From: Endozoicomonas acroporae
Lineage (GTDB): Bacteria; Pseudomonadota; Gammaproteobacteria; Pseudomonadales; Endozoicomonadaceae
Length of the DNA: 64,000 nt
Direction of reading: 5' to 3'
Assembly (NCBI RefSeq): GCF_002864045.1
Contig: NZ_PJPV01000026.1
Span: 1-64,000 of the forward strand
A program made the translations under genes and the position numbers. Positions 36,330 to 46,500 of the stretch are shown one piece after another. Position 1 is the first letter of the stretch, and every line of letters begins with the position of its first letter. Below the pieces are notes generated by a model. That model was not told the origin of the DNA and did no database searches. It saw only the letters and a program-made list of their open reading frames with translations.

Positions 36330-37448
36330 TCAAATTCCCAGGTGATAAAAAAGGATATTCAGCCCGGCATCGGCCACCACGAGATAAATAATGGCGGTCA
36401 CTACCGCATTGGTCGTCGCCTGACCTACCGCAGCGGAGGAACGACCACAAGCCAGGCCGGCACGACACCCGGCCATGGCAATCATCAGGGCAAACAGAAA
36501 GCTCTTGGCAACGCCGGTCATGATATCACCAAAAGAAATCGCATCCTGGAGCTGGTACAGGTACATCAACCAGGTAATATCCATACTGGTAGCCACCAGC
36601 CCACCCCCGAGCATGCCCAGAATATTACTGTACAGACAGAGCAGAGGAATGGTCAGGATCAGGGCCAGGGTTCTGGGTAACACCAGATAATCCATGGGAT
36701 TTATGCCCAGAGTTGTCAATGCATCAATCTCTTCATTAACCTGCATGGTGCCCAGCTGGGCGGCATAGGCGGCACCGGTTCGACCGGACATAATCACCGC
36801 CGTCATCAATGCTCCCATCTCACGCACCATGCCAACCCCCACCAGATTGGCGACATACACCTCGGCACCAAACTGTCGGAGCTGGACCATACCCAGATAA
36901 GCAAGAATCATCCCGATCAGAACACTTTGCAGCGTGATAATCGGCAAAGCAGAAGGACCGGATTGGTGGCAAAAGCTGATAATATCTGACCAGCGGGCGG
37001 ATCCTTTACGGGACAACCAGCGACTCAGGGACAGTGCCAGTTCGCCAATAAACGCCAACAGCTCCATCGCCTCATCACCCATGCGGGCAACCCGGTCGAC
37101 CAGCCGATGCAACAGGGATGGGTTTCTATCCGGCAGGGCCTTATTGGGCGGTACGGTATTGGCAAGCCTGCACAGATCTCTTACATCCTCAGGCAGGCCA
37201 CTGAGATCAAGCTGGCAATGGGAAGGCTCCAGCATGCGCTGGCAGGCCAATAGCCAGGCCAGCAGTCTGGAGTCCCACGAGAAGTCATCACCGCTAATAA
37301 AGGCAACGGTTTTTAATTGATCATAATCCGGTAAAGCAGAAAGCTGATCCAGGGCTGGCAAAACACCATTAATCGTCCAGCTGCCCTGAAGAGTGATCAC
37401 AACCTTTGGGTCAGACACTTTATCAAAGGTCAGTGTCGCCTGGTTCAT
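36330..37448 (-). CDS. MlaE-like permease with N-terminal STAS domain
   Basis: MlaE-family permease of 372 aa. The first about 110 residues form a STAS-like domain, followed by the MlaE helices with VGMVREMGALMTAVIMSGR and EIDALTTLGINPMDYLVLPR. The ATG at 37448 (MNQATLTF) is chosen over a longer reading because the extra N-terminal stretch is an unlikely string of aromatic residues. First gene of the lipid-transport operon; the same order with a STAS permease is known in Pseudomonas. Confidence 0.92.
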   Translation of the reverse strand: MNQATLTFDKVSDPKVVITLQGSWTINGVLPALDQLSALPDYDQLKTVAFISGDDFSWDSRLLAWLLACQRMLEPSHCQLDLSGLPEDVRDLCRLANTVPPNKALPDRNPSLLHRLVDRVARMGDEAMELLAFIGELALSLSRWLSRKGSARWSDIISFCHQSGPSALPIITLQSVLIGMILAYLGMVQLRQFGAEVYVANLVGVGMVREMGALMTAVIMSGRTGAAYAAQLGTMQVNEEIDALTTLGINPMDYLVLPRTLALILTIPLLCLYSNILGMLGGGLVATSMDITWLMYLYQLQDAISFGDIMTGVAKSFLFALMIAMAGCRAGLACGRSSAAVGQATTNAVVTAIIYLVVADAGLNILFYHLGI

Positions 37449-37606
37449 GCTGGTTGATGCCTTGAAATGAAAAAAGGGCCAATAATAACAGAAAAACACC
37501 ACCAACAGGCAAGCGTGAAAAATACTTACCAGGCAGTTGTTCTTTCACTATCACTTATCAAAACGGCTAAAGCGGGAACTATTTACCAGATATGCTTTCT
37601 TACTGA

Positions 37607-37701
37607 GGGATTGTCCCGAAATAGTCTGCAGATTTCTGAGTTTCAAAGTTACGTTCGTCCTAATTGCTTTGCTTGTCGAAACTATTTCAGGACATTGCCC
37701 T
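37607..37701. repeat. short inverted-repeat element D
   Basis: Arms of about 20 bp, near 37607-37625 (AGGGATTGTCCCGAAATAGT) and 37681-37701, pair with few mismatches around a 55-bp interior. No ORF. It resembles the ends of an insertion sequence remnant or MITE. Confidence 0.55.
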
Positions 37702-37762
37702 AGGAGGCTATTCTCGGTCAGCCTCCCAGCTCCTACATTCTTGAAGTAACCTCAACCAGGTA

Positions 37763-39106
37763 ATGTTCGCCATTATGAACCAGACATTGAGGGTGATTCA
37801 CCCATGTGGGTCACAACATCTACAACCCCTGATCCCTACCGCACGCTTGTTATGGTTGGGACGAGAGACGGGGAGTATCGATCCACTCGAAACAAAACTA
37901 TGTCCCGATACCACCCTGCCATTGCCTCCCCCCACCTCTTCAGTGTGGACCCCTACCTCTTCAGAGGTAAAAAAAATGGGCACAGCAGCCTTTCATAACC
38001 CGTTTGCCATTCCAGACTACAGTCCCAGACCTGAAGAAAACCCTATATGCGAAGCGTTACTGCAAATAGTGGAAGGCAGAAGGTATATTGATCCATCAGA
38101 TACCGATAAACCACCTGCTCCCAGCACTTTAAGGGGAGAGCCCATCTTTGAAAACACCACGCTCTCTGATGGGAATGGGACTGGCAGGCAAAACGGCTCA
38201 CTGACGCAAACCGCTTCCTTGTGCAAAAAGGAAAAATCGAAATCAGGTATCATCGTTGCTGGTAAGACGACTGTTGATCAGGCAGCTTCAGCCAAAGCAC
38301 TACCTGAGATACCTTCTGTTAACCACTATGCCATTATAAACACGCTCAGAGCATGGAACGGAAAAGTGATAACCGCTAACTTTGGATATATCAATAAAGA
38401 ACTTAGCGCAGGTTTTGCCAGCTTTTCCCCCGGGGGAAGTAGACTGCGCATTCAGGTACACTTCAAAAAGGATTTATCAAACAGCGGATTACCGCTGCAC
38501 ACACTGCAAAAAAAGTACGCTATATCAGGTAATTTGTTATTTGATGACGACGCGATGGTAAAGAGAGTTATCTCAATGCCTGCCCGATGCTTTATGAAAG
38601 AATCGCTGCAGCATATCCCACCCCACCCCATTCATCTTGCTAAAAACAGCATAAAAATTTTTAAAAAAGATTCAACGATAAAACATTTACTACATATTCC
38701 CATCTTAACGAAAGGTCAGCAGAAAGTTTACAATACAATTACGTCGCTTTTTAACAAACTGCTTGATACCGATATTGTCAGCCTGAAAGGTACACCCAGA
38801 GCGAAATCCACACTTCAGGGGCAGGCATGCTGCCACCTGAAATCCGGCCAATTACTGTTTATCAGCTTTAAAATCCCTGCTACTGAAATAGACCAGAGAG
38901 TAGATCCATCGGTTTACCTGGAACAGGGTAAAATTCGTGGCAGATTAAGATACGACCCAAAATGGTTATTCTCGAAAATATCAAATAATTCAACATTACT
39001 TCACTCATCACATCCCGGCATCCTTCCAGATGAAAACAAGATTTTTTTTCCTGCCAACAGCATTACATTGTATTTTGAAGATCCTTCCCACTCGCCAACG
39101 TCTTAA
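37763..39106 (+). CDS. orphan protein, effector candidate
   Basis: Protein of 447 aa that I do not recognise; start could also be ATG 37775. The first about 180 residues are Pro/Ser/Thr-rich and look disordered. They contain AAFHNPFAIPDY, similar to PFHNPFNDPRF in the repeat protein at 56.9 kb. The second half is folded-looking with mixed strands and helices. No signal peptide or membrane segment. It stands alone after element D. Its shared motif with the repeat family suggests the same biological context, but no function can be given. Confidence 0.65.
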   Translation: MFAIMNQTLRVIHPCGSQHLQPLIPTARLLWLGRETGSIDPLETKLCPDTTLPLPPPTSSVWTPTSSEVKKMGTAAFHNPFAIPDYSPRPEENPICEALLQIVEGRRYIDPSDTDKPPAPSTLRGEPIFENTTLSDGNGTGRQNGSLTQTASLCKKEKSKSGIIVAGKTTVDQAASAKALPEIPSVNHYAIINTLRAWNGKVITANFGYINKELSAGFASFSPGGSRLRIQVHFKKDLSNSGLPLHTLQKKYAISGNLLFDDDAMVKRVISMPARCFMKESLQHIPPHPIHLAKNSIKIFKKDSTIKHLLHIPILTKGQQKVYNTITSLFNKLLDTDIVSLKGTPRAKSTLQGQACCHLKSGQLLFISFKIPATEIDQRVDPSVYLEQGKIRGRLRYDPKWLFSKISNNSTLLHSSHPGILPDENKIFFPANSITLYFEDPSHSPTS

Positions 39107-39231
39107 CCCGGATATTTTATAAACGTGCGCCAGTCCGAACCACTCATCTGATCACTGGTAAGGCATTGCTACCAACTGCTCCGGACACAAATACTCATGA
39201 CGATTGTTCGTCACCCTCTGGTATGTAAGAT

Positions 39232-39284
39232 TTGCCACGGAGACACAGAGGTAAAACTTTATCTTGTCTCCGTGGCAATTTTTC
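39232..39284. terminator. convergent terminator between the orphan gene and argR
   Basis: A perfect 13-bp stem TTGCCACGGAGAC/GTCTCCGTGGCAA (39232-39244, 39266-39278) with a 21-base loop is followed by TTTTT. A second hairpin GAGTGTTCC/GGAACACTC (39297-39305, 39315-39323) covers the argR stop. Confidence 0.6.
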
Positions 39285-39321
39285 TTTCACGGCAAAGAGT
39301 GTTCCTGCAAAAAAGGAACAC

Positions 39322-39789
39322 TCAGTTAAACATCCCGGCAATACTCAGCGTAATCTCTTTAATCTCCTGCACACTGGCAGGTACCACAAGAATGGTGTCA
39401 TCCCCCGCCACACACCCCATAATCCCACCTTTTACGCCAATAGAGTCCAGGAGCCTGGCGATCATCTGGGCGGCACCCGGGCTGGTTTTGATCACAATCA
39501 TGGACTCATTATGGCTAACATCTTCTACCAGATCTTTTACCGCAATACTGGAATCCATCTTGCCCAGCTCAGGAGGCAGGCAGTAAACCAGCTCATTCAA
39601 TGCATTGCGCGCCCGGACCGCACCAAAACGGCTGAGCATGCGCGATACCTTGGACTGACTGATATTGTCAAACCCCTGCTCCTGCAGCAGAGTCACCATC
39701 TGGCCCTGGGAGCCGCAGCGCTCTTCTTTAAGCAACTGACGGAAAGAGCGAACCAGGGCATCCTGTTTTTGGCTAGTCATAGTCGTCAA
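39322..39789 (-). CDS. argR: arginine repressor
   Basis: ArgR of 155 aa: L-arginine-dependent hexameric repressor of arginine biosynthesis. The winged-helix domain ([36 protein letters not shown]) and the C-terminal oligomerisation and arginine-binding domain ([16 protein letters not shown]) are complete. A consensus ARG box lies about 180 bp upstream, so autoregulation is likely. Confidence 0.95.
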   Translation of the reverse strand: MTTMTSQKQDALVRSFRQLLKEERCGSQGQMVTLLQEQGFDNISQSKVSRMLSRFGAVRARNALNELVYCLPPELGKMDSSIAVKDLVEDVSHNESMIVIKTSPGAAQMIARLLDSIGVKGGIMGCVAGDDTILVVPASVQEIKEITLSIAGMFN

Positions 39790-40428
39790 ATAACCTTCCA
39801 GAAAAAATGCTGCTTTCAGGGTTATCCGTTATCGGAAAATCCTGAGTAATGCAGTATTTTTAATCAATCATATCCAGAAACCAGCACAACCTTCGATTTT
39901 CCACTTGCTGGATGTGTTCGAAGGGTGAGCGTTATAAATTGGCGACAATTATAGACCCTTACCTTTGCAATATGAATTTTTATTCATTTTTTTGTTAATT
40001 TTACCCAATCGGTACTGGACAATTCAACCATAAAATTCAACCGGAAATAAGAAGATTCAGGCAATGGGCATCGCGGCCCGTAAAGGTGACGCCCTGGTGT
40101 GAAAAAATGAACACGGCGCTCACTCAGGTAAGAGAGAGCGGTGTTTACCAGCAGCGGCACGCCAAGTATTTCAACTCTGCACAGGTGAGATAACTGTGGG
40201 CCTGACCGCTCTCTTCGCCAAAGCAACTGATGCCCATGGGCCTGGCCCTGTCATCACTGGTTGCAGATCGCGGCCTGCTGGCTACACTTGTCGGGGTCAT
40301 CCAGGCCATGTTTACCAGGGAATACACGGTTGGCGTGTCGCAGGTAAAACATTACGGCAACGTCGCACAGCCTGGCTGATAACGTTCATTTATATAACAG
40401 TCAGGCACACCGGATACATAATTGAGCA
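39790..40428. other. long gap upstream of argR, possible gene remnant
   Basis: Gap of 639 bp. Apart from the ARG box, two short minus-strand frames (39984-40226 and 40145-40327) are open but overlap each other and look like no known product, and a plus-strand frame at 40196 is equally unconvincing. The GC-rich stretch 40040-40330 looks like decayed coding sequence. In many gammaproteobacteria mdh lies here; it is not recognisable. Confidence 0.4.
39971..39988. promoter_or_regulatory. ARG box
   Basis: TATGAATTTTTATTCATT fits the ArgR operator consensus exactly (TGAAT, four A/T, ATTCA). Confidence 0.8.
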
Positions 40429-41604
40429 ATGATCAAACTATTGAGCTGTCTGGTACCATTTATCGTTATCATCAGCCATGAACTGTCCGCCGATGGCAAT
40501 CAAACTGACATTGAAAGTCATATTGAAAACCATCTTGAAAGCCATATCGAAAGCATCGACACCTTTTACGGAACCATATCGTTAAAGGCAATGGCAAATG
40601 ATCAATCCAGGCTACTCTCTTCCCTTCTGGCCCACCCGGCAGTCAACAGGCTGAAACATATCAACCAGTATGGCCCCATACAGATGGTGGACTCACAGGG
40701 CAATAACAATGAACCCTACTCCCGTTACGACCATTCTCTGGGTGTCTTCTATTTACTCAACCGTTTCGGTGCTCCCTTCCCGGAACAGATCAGCGGCCTG
40801 CTCCATGACCTGCCCCACAGCACCTTCAGCCATGTGTCTGACTACCTGTTTTCTGACAGTTCAGCAGGCAATCCGGACTATCACGATTCACAGTTCACCA
40901 ACTTTGTGGACAGGCACAGCATTACCCCAATCCTGAACAGACATCATCTGTCGTCTGAAACCGTCCACCCCAAAAAAAACCCCTCGTTTACCCGGCTGGA
41001 AAGGCCACTGCCAGACCTTGCTGCTGACCGGCTTGATTATATAGTGCAGGGTGCTGCCAGACGGAAAAAGCTCTCCAGTCAACAGGTCGAAGCCATCCTG
41101 GCTGACCTGTTCTTTGACCCGTTATCGCAACACTGGTATTCCAAAAGCCTGGAATCCGCGCGGCTGACCGCCGATGCAAGTATTGAATTGAACCGGCATA
41201 TTTTTGTTACCGCCTGGGGAAGGGTTCTCTATCTCTGGACAGCCGATGCCCTGAAACAGCTGGTCAGGGCAGGAGAACTCGGGGCCGATGATCTGTTTTT
41301 TACCATGGGTGACGATCAGGTCTGGCAGAAAATACACCAAAGCACCTTGCCCGGTGTACGCACATTAGCCGGGCAAATGTTGACCGCCTGGCATAAGGTG
41401 CATGAGGTCACCCATCCCGGGGCAAATACTATAACGTTTGAAAATGTCCGCTGTCGTATTGTTGACCCAAGAATGGCAACCATCAGTTCCGGCAATACCG
41501 TAACCAGCTGGCTTCGTGTTTCCGATATCGACCCGGCATTCAGGGAGCGTTACCTTACCGAACTCAAGCGATGCCAGCTTTTTTATGCAGAGGTTGAGCC
41601 ATAA
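40429..41604 (+). CDS. HD-domain phosphohydrolase with signal peptide
   Basis: HD-superfamily protein of 391 aa. His102, the HD pair His126-Asp127 in GLLHDLPHSTFSH and Asp200 in LAADRLDY form the metal site of the SAMHD1/dGTPase-like group. The N-terminus (about 1-22) is hydrophobic and looks like a signal peptide, which is odd for a nucleotide hydrolase of this kind. A short ESHIENHLESHIES repeat follows. It is convergent with the ATP/ADP translocase gene. A secreted enzyme acting on host nucleotides is possible; the substrate is unknown. Confidence 0.8.
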   Translation: MIKLLSCLVPFIVIISHELSADGNQTDIESHIENHLESHIESIDTFYGTISLKAMANDQSRLLSSLLAHPAVNRLKHINQYGPIQMVDSQGNNNEPYSRYDHSLGVFYLLNRFGAPFPEQISGLLHDLPHSTFSHVSDYLFSDSSAGNPDYHDSQFTNFVDRHSITPILNRHHLSSETVHPKKNPSFTRLERPLPDLAADRLDYIVQGAARRKKLSSQQVEAILADLFFDPLSQHWYSKSLESARLTADASIELNRHIFVTAWGRVLYLWTADALKQLVRAGELGADDLFFTMGDDQVWQKIHQSTLPGVRTLAGQMLTAWHKVHEVTHPGANTITFENVRCRIVDPRMATISSGNTVTSWLRVSDIDPAFRERYLTELKRCQLFYAEVEP

Positions 41605-41610
41605 TTATGC

Positions 41611-43119
41611 TTATTCCATACGCTTCTGCTCAGTGATTTCCGTGAACCGCCTGCCCAGCGACCGGGCAGATGCAATCCAGATCGCGAAGAAACAGAGAAC
41701 AATCACCGCAACATAGGGCGCAATGGCAGACAGTGACCCCAGCATCACCATCAATATCTGCTGGATCAATGAACCCGTGGATTTTCCGGTGGGATTACCA
41801 ATAATATCCACTGCCGCCTTGCCCTTTACCTTCTGTTCCGGCGTCAGGGGGATATAACTCATCTCCTTGGTGGGGTCGAACAAGGCGTATTTGGTCGATT
41901 TACTCAGAATATTCTGAATAGCCCCCAAAATCACCGTCAGCATTAACGGGGCAATCCCCAGGGAGAGTATCAGGCTTTCAGGCAACCAGTCCCGGAACAG
42001 GACAAAACAGAAAAACAGAGACCCGGTGACCAATAATATGACCGGCGTACACAGCGCCGCGAATGTCCAGCCGAAATACCGGATCACATTATTGGTGAGA
42101 AACAGCATCATAAAAATCGTCACCAACCCGGTGCAGGTTGAAAACAGTCCCATAAACTGGTTGTAATTATTCGGATCCGGAAACTGCATACGAAGCTGAT
42201 TTTTCCAGGTAACCTCCACCATGTTGATGCACACCCCGTAGCTGATCACCAGCAGGGCGATGCACAGGAGGTACCTGGAATTAATAATCATTTTCAGGCT
42301 GTCGCGCAGGGACAGACTCAGTTTTTCATTGGCTGGCTCATGGGCACCCAGCTGATGGTATAAGCTGGGATCACTCAGGACATAACGGTTCATCCACCAG
42401 TAAATCAAAATAATCAACGCCCCGCCCAGCGTCAGAACCCCGGTCATCAGATTAAGGGAATACCCCCAGCAATCCACACCTTCGGGCAGGTTCTCCCTGA
42501 CTCCGGAGGCAACATAGACAAAATAACCTGCCGTGGGCAGCGCCAGATTGCCCATCATGCCAAACAGGGCATAAAACCGTTTTGACTCGGCAATGGTATT
42601 GATATGGTTGGCAAATCCCCAGAACAGCATCGACAGGCAGACACTGCCCCACAACTCCGACATGACATAAAACAGGGAGAAGGTCCAATTACGCATCACC
42701 GCAATCAACCCCTTGAACCCCGGTGGTAAAACACTTTGCAGATAGTCCGATGTATCATGAAAGTGCAGGGTTCCCCGGTTGGGATAGAGCCAGAGCGCAA
42801 AGAAAACAAAGAACAGAATAAATGCAGTAATCACCAGGTAAAAAAGTGTATTCCTTCTGACCAGGTTACTCATGCGCGAATAAATCAGGGTAAACCCGAT
42901 AGCAAAAGGGACATTAACCCAGAGCTTCAGAAATGGGATAATCTCGGCACCGGAACCGGCACCGGTGACCACCAGGGTATCTTTGGTGTCCCTGAGAATC
43001 GTATAGTTAAAAAGAATAAGGTAGAACATCAAAATCATGGGGATTAGCTTTTTCAGCTCATGACTGTGAACCGGCCAGAACCGTTCCCGCCATTTGCTGA
43101 ACTCAGGATCAGAACTCAT
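41611..43119 (-). CDS. ATP/ADP translocase, NTT/Tlc family
   Basis: Nucleotide transporter of 502 aa with about 12 membrane helices. Hallmarks are WPVHSHELKKLIPMILMFY, FNYTILRDTKDTLVVTGAGS, the EIIPFLKLW stretch in the first third, and KYALFDPTKEMSYIPL with GKAAVDIIGNPTGKSTGS at the end. This family exchanges ADP for host ATP in Rickettsia, Chlamydia and other obligate intracellular bacteria, and also serves plastids. Its presence strongly suggests life inside host cells. Exact substrate set (ATP/ADP antiport or other nucleotides) cannot be told. Promoter probably in the A/T-rich gap upstream. Confidence 0.95.
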   Translation of the reverse strand: MSSDPEFSKWRERFWPVHSHELKKLIPMILMFYLILFNYTILRDTKDTLVVTGAGSGAEIIPFLKLWVNVPFAIGFTLIYSRMSNLVRRNTLFYLVITAFILFFVFFALWLYPNRGTLHFHDTSDYLQSVLPPGFKGLIAVMRNWTFSLFYVMSELWGSVCLSMLFWGFANHINTIAESKRFYALFGMMGNLALPTAGYFVYVASGVRENLPEGVDCWGYSLNLMTGVLTLGGALIILIYWWMNRYVLSDPSLYHQLGAHEPANEKLSLSLRDSLKMIINSRYLLCIALLVISYGVCINMVEVTWKNQLRMQFPDPNNYNQFMGLFSTCTGLVTIFMMLFLTNNVIRYFGWTFAALCTPVILLVTGSLFFCFVLFRDWLPESLILSLGIAPLMLTVILGAIQNILSKSTKYALFDPTKEMSYIPLTPEQKVKGKAAVDIIGNPTGKSTGSLIQQILMVMLGSLSAIAPYVAVIVLCFFAIWIASARSLGRRFTEITEQKRME

Positions 43120-43579
43120 TCAGAAACCTCCGAAACAAACAACGTCGCCCCTTTTTTAATACGGCAATACGACCTAACTTAAGCCGAAGAAACAAACACG
43201 GAAGTCCACTATCAGTCTGAAAACCTGTTCATGAGCCAGATGCAGCCCATTACCGGGGGGAGGTTGTCAAAGAGAATTGACTCCCTGACCTCTCTGTTCA
43301 ACCCTGAAACAACAATAGAAAAATAATGGTTATTTCATTTAATTACCAGTTTCAAAAAAAGAACGAAATAAAAAACTTTATAAGTTGTTACATTCGGACA
43401 AACAAAACAACAAAACTCTAAATTCAGGAGAAAAAACTACCACTGAATCATCGTTCGCTCTTATAAAAAAATCTCTTATAAAAAAAATCAAAACATAAAT
43501 AACAAATATTTATCACCACCAGGCGCATTACAGCCTATTTTGATTGGGTAGATATTTATCACTCCGGTTTCTTATCTCA
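43120..43579. other. A/T-rich divergent intergenic region
   Basis: Gap of 460 bp between two divergent genes, very A/T-rich. A 15-bp tandem duplication CTCTTATAAAAAAAT lies at about 43458-43488. It should hold promoters for the translocase and the large exported protein. No gene seen. Confidence 0.5.
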
Positions 43580-46500
43580 ATGAAAACAGGTTATTGCTAC
43601 TACCGTATTCTTCTTATGTTTTTATGCCTGTTAATGGCAAGTTTGCTGCCATATTCCGGTACTAGCGTCTTTGCAGCGGTTCATCAGGGTGAAACTGACC
43701 GGCAGAAGCAAGCGCAACAAAGCAAAAACGGAGAGGTCAGTCGTCTGGTGAACACGCTGAAAACGGCGGTTGCCTGGGGCCTGGTGCCATTAAGTTCAGA
43801 AATTGCCCTGAACATCAGCAAAAATTATTTAAAACAGCATAATTACACCTTTCTCCAAACCTTACTGAAAATCCACGGCAGTAATATCCGGCGCTCAACC
43901 AGCCAGCATCTGACCGACAATCTCAGCGCCCGGCTGGAGAGCTTCAGTTACAAAACACTGTCGGACGAACATCTGAAAAAGCAGACCGATGATCTGCAAA
44001 CCGATCTGCTATTCCGTTCTCTGTTTACCTTTTCCATTCTCAGCATGAATGCCCAGAAAGCGAGAAAAACCTATTTCCGTCTGCAGGACATTCTGGACAA
44101 CATCGCCTCCACCGCCAGACTCGCTTTGACTGATGGCGATTATGACCGGGCCAGTGCCATGATTGCCCTTGCCGTACAGACCATGGTTTACATTCATCCC
44201 GAAGCCAGAGCCAGTGACGGGGCTGACAGCATCAGGACCCATTTCAATTACCATATTGACTGGTCCGATATTCCGGAGTTTCGCAACGACATCCAGCGCC
44301 ATCTCCGGACCATGGATCCACTGGTCCGACGCTCAACATTGATTAACCTGCGTTACTGCGATCTCCTGAACCAGTGGCAGATCAGTTATCAGGACTGCAG
44401 CGACTTTGAAAACGGTGCCATAGGGGAACTGGAGGGCATGGCCATCATGTCCGAAAAGGGAACCAGGCCCGGGGTCATCCAGTCCGCCCTCAAGGGGGTT
44501 CCTGAGCACTACATCAGAAACGCCATTTTCATTATGGGAGTCTCTGTGCCGGCGGTACTGCTCTATTTCCTGGACAAAAAGAAGACACCAGTCATCTACA
44601 CCGTGGTGGACCATTTTGCCAGGGTAACCGGTATGGCCACCACCAAAGCAAACATTGAACGGTTCTCCTCCAATACCCGCCGCAGCCTGGAAAACTGGGG
44701 GGCCATTGACACCGGCAAAGGCAGTTCGACATCGCCCACCGGGGAATTCGCCAACCATTACTTTAACACCCTGCAAAAAAATGCCACCGCCATTCTGGCT
44801 GAACAGCCCAATTTTGCCCGCTCCAATGCCCAGCGCGCCCTGGAGGCCCTGGTGGTCAACCTGGCAGAAGCCTTCAACCTGCAGAGGGTCGATGACGACC
44901 AGGCCAGTGCCGGTATGCTGGCCGCAGCGCTGGTTCAGCATTACCGGGAGAACGTTGAAGTTACCAATGATGACAGCCTGATCCGTTCAACCCTGCTGGC
45001 CTTCCGGCCACTGTATCATCAGGAACTGATCCCTGAAGTCGTTAGGGCCCTGGAAATGCTGGAACCTGAATACAAAACAAGTTCAAAGGTGAGGCGTTGG
45101 TATCAGCAGCAACTGACCACCTGGTTCAGGCTTTCCTCCCCGGATGGTTCAGCACAGGATCTACCAGAATTCCCCGATATACCATGGATCAGCCAGATTC
45201 CCCAACTGCCTTCCGGGAAACCACGGCCACGAACCCCGAGCAAATCCTGGTATCAGAGCTACCTTCCGGACAAGGAAACCATATCCACGATCACCATCCA
45301 GGGTACTGCCCTGGGCTATTCAATACTGGTGGCCATCCTTGAACCCCTGACTGTCCGGCGGCTAGTGGCTGGCAATCCTCCCTACTGGAACCTGGCGTCT
45401 TACTACCTGTTGACCTCCATGTTCGATTTTGGCCTGCGTTCCCTGGGCGAACCGGCCATTGTGCACCTGCAAACGGTGATCAAAAACGGGATTGGCAGCA
45501 CTACAGGTATTCTGTCGTCAGAGGACAAACAGATCCAGGACGAGCTGGCCAACAAAGTCAATGCCCTTAACCGCAAGCTCAGCATTGAAGCCCAGACCAG
45601 CCGCTCATACCGTGCCACACTGGAAGGCCTGCTTACCCGGTACTGGAGCCTGTCCAGTCATCTGCTGGCTCACCCGGAACATTATCCACAGTCCCGGGCG
45701 GCTGCCACACTGGCCCTGGCTGCTTATACCCAGCGTTATTTTCACGCCGAATTTACGGAAGACAACCTGGTGATGAAAACCCTGGCAGTAGCACGACTGA
45801 AGCCAGCCTTTGAGATACTCAGGAAGCAGGGTGAAATTGAGCACTTTACCCGACAGGTTTTCGCTGCCCTGAAAGCCCTGGATCCGGCATTTGCCAAACA
45901 GGACATCAGCAATATCTACCTGAAAATGCTGCAAGGCTGGGGCCTTAAACATGACATACAGACGACAGCCAAATCACAAGATGTGCTGGACACCTGGGCA
46001 TCTTATGGCGATTACCTGCTGGCCGCCGTGGGATTCTCAACCCAGGCCATGGTGAAAGCACTGGTCCATGACGAAAAAACGGTGGATGTGATCAGCCAGT
46101 CGATGGCGCATTTTTTTGTCAATATTTTTGAATATGGTACTACTGACTCATTAAGAAAGAAGATTTACGCCTGGTCCCGGCTGAAGATGCTCAATGTCGT
46201 CTCCTTCTACCCGGAGGAAGAGATGATTGGTGTCAATTTTGCCAACCAGGAAATGACCGACTCTTTTCGCCGCCAGAAATTCTATTTTGGCAAACCGGAA
46301 CTGGATATGCGGACGCAACTGATCCAGATCATTACCTCTATCGCCAACAGTTATTATCAGGCAATCATAGCGATCGATGCTGACCGCCAGATTGATAATG
46401 TGATCGATCAGGAAACGCTGGATAATGTGGAAAATCTGGTGACCCTCACCGTTCTCCGGCTGGTTCTGTTTGCGCCGGACCTGGCAGCCGATGACCTGTA

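Noticed and set aside
39984..40327. Two overlapping short minus-strand frames upstream of argR
   Set aside because: Product unlike any known protein and no ribosome site; kept only as possible gene remnants.
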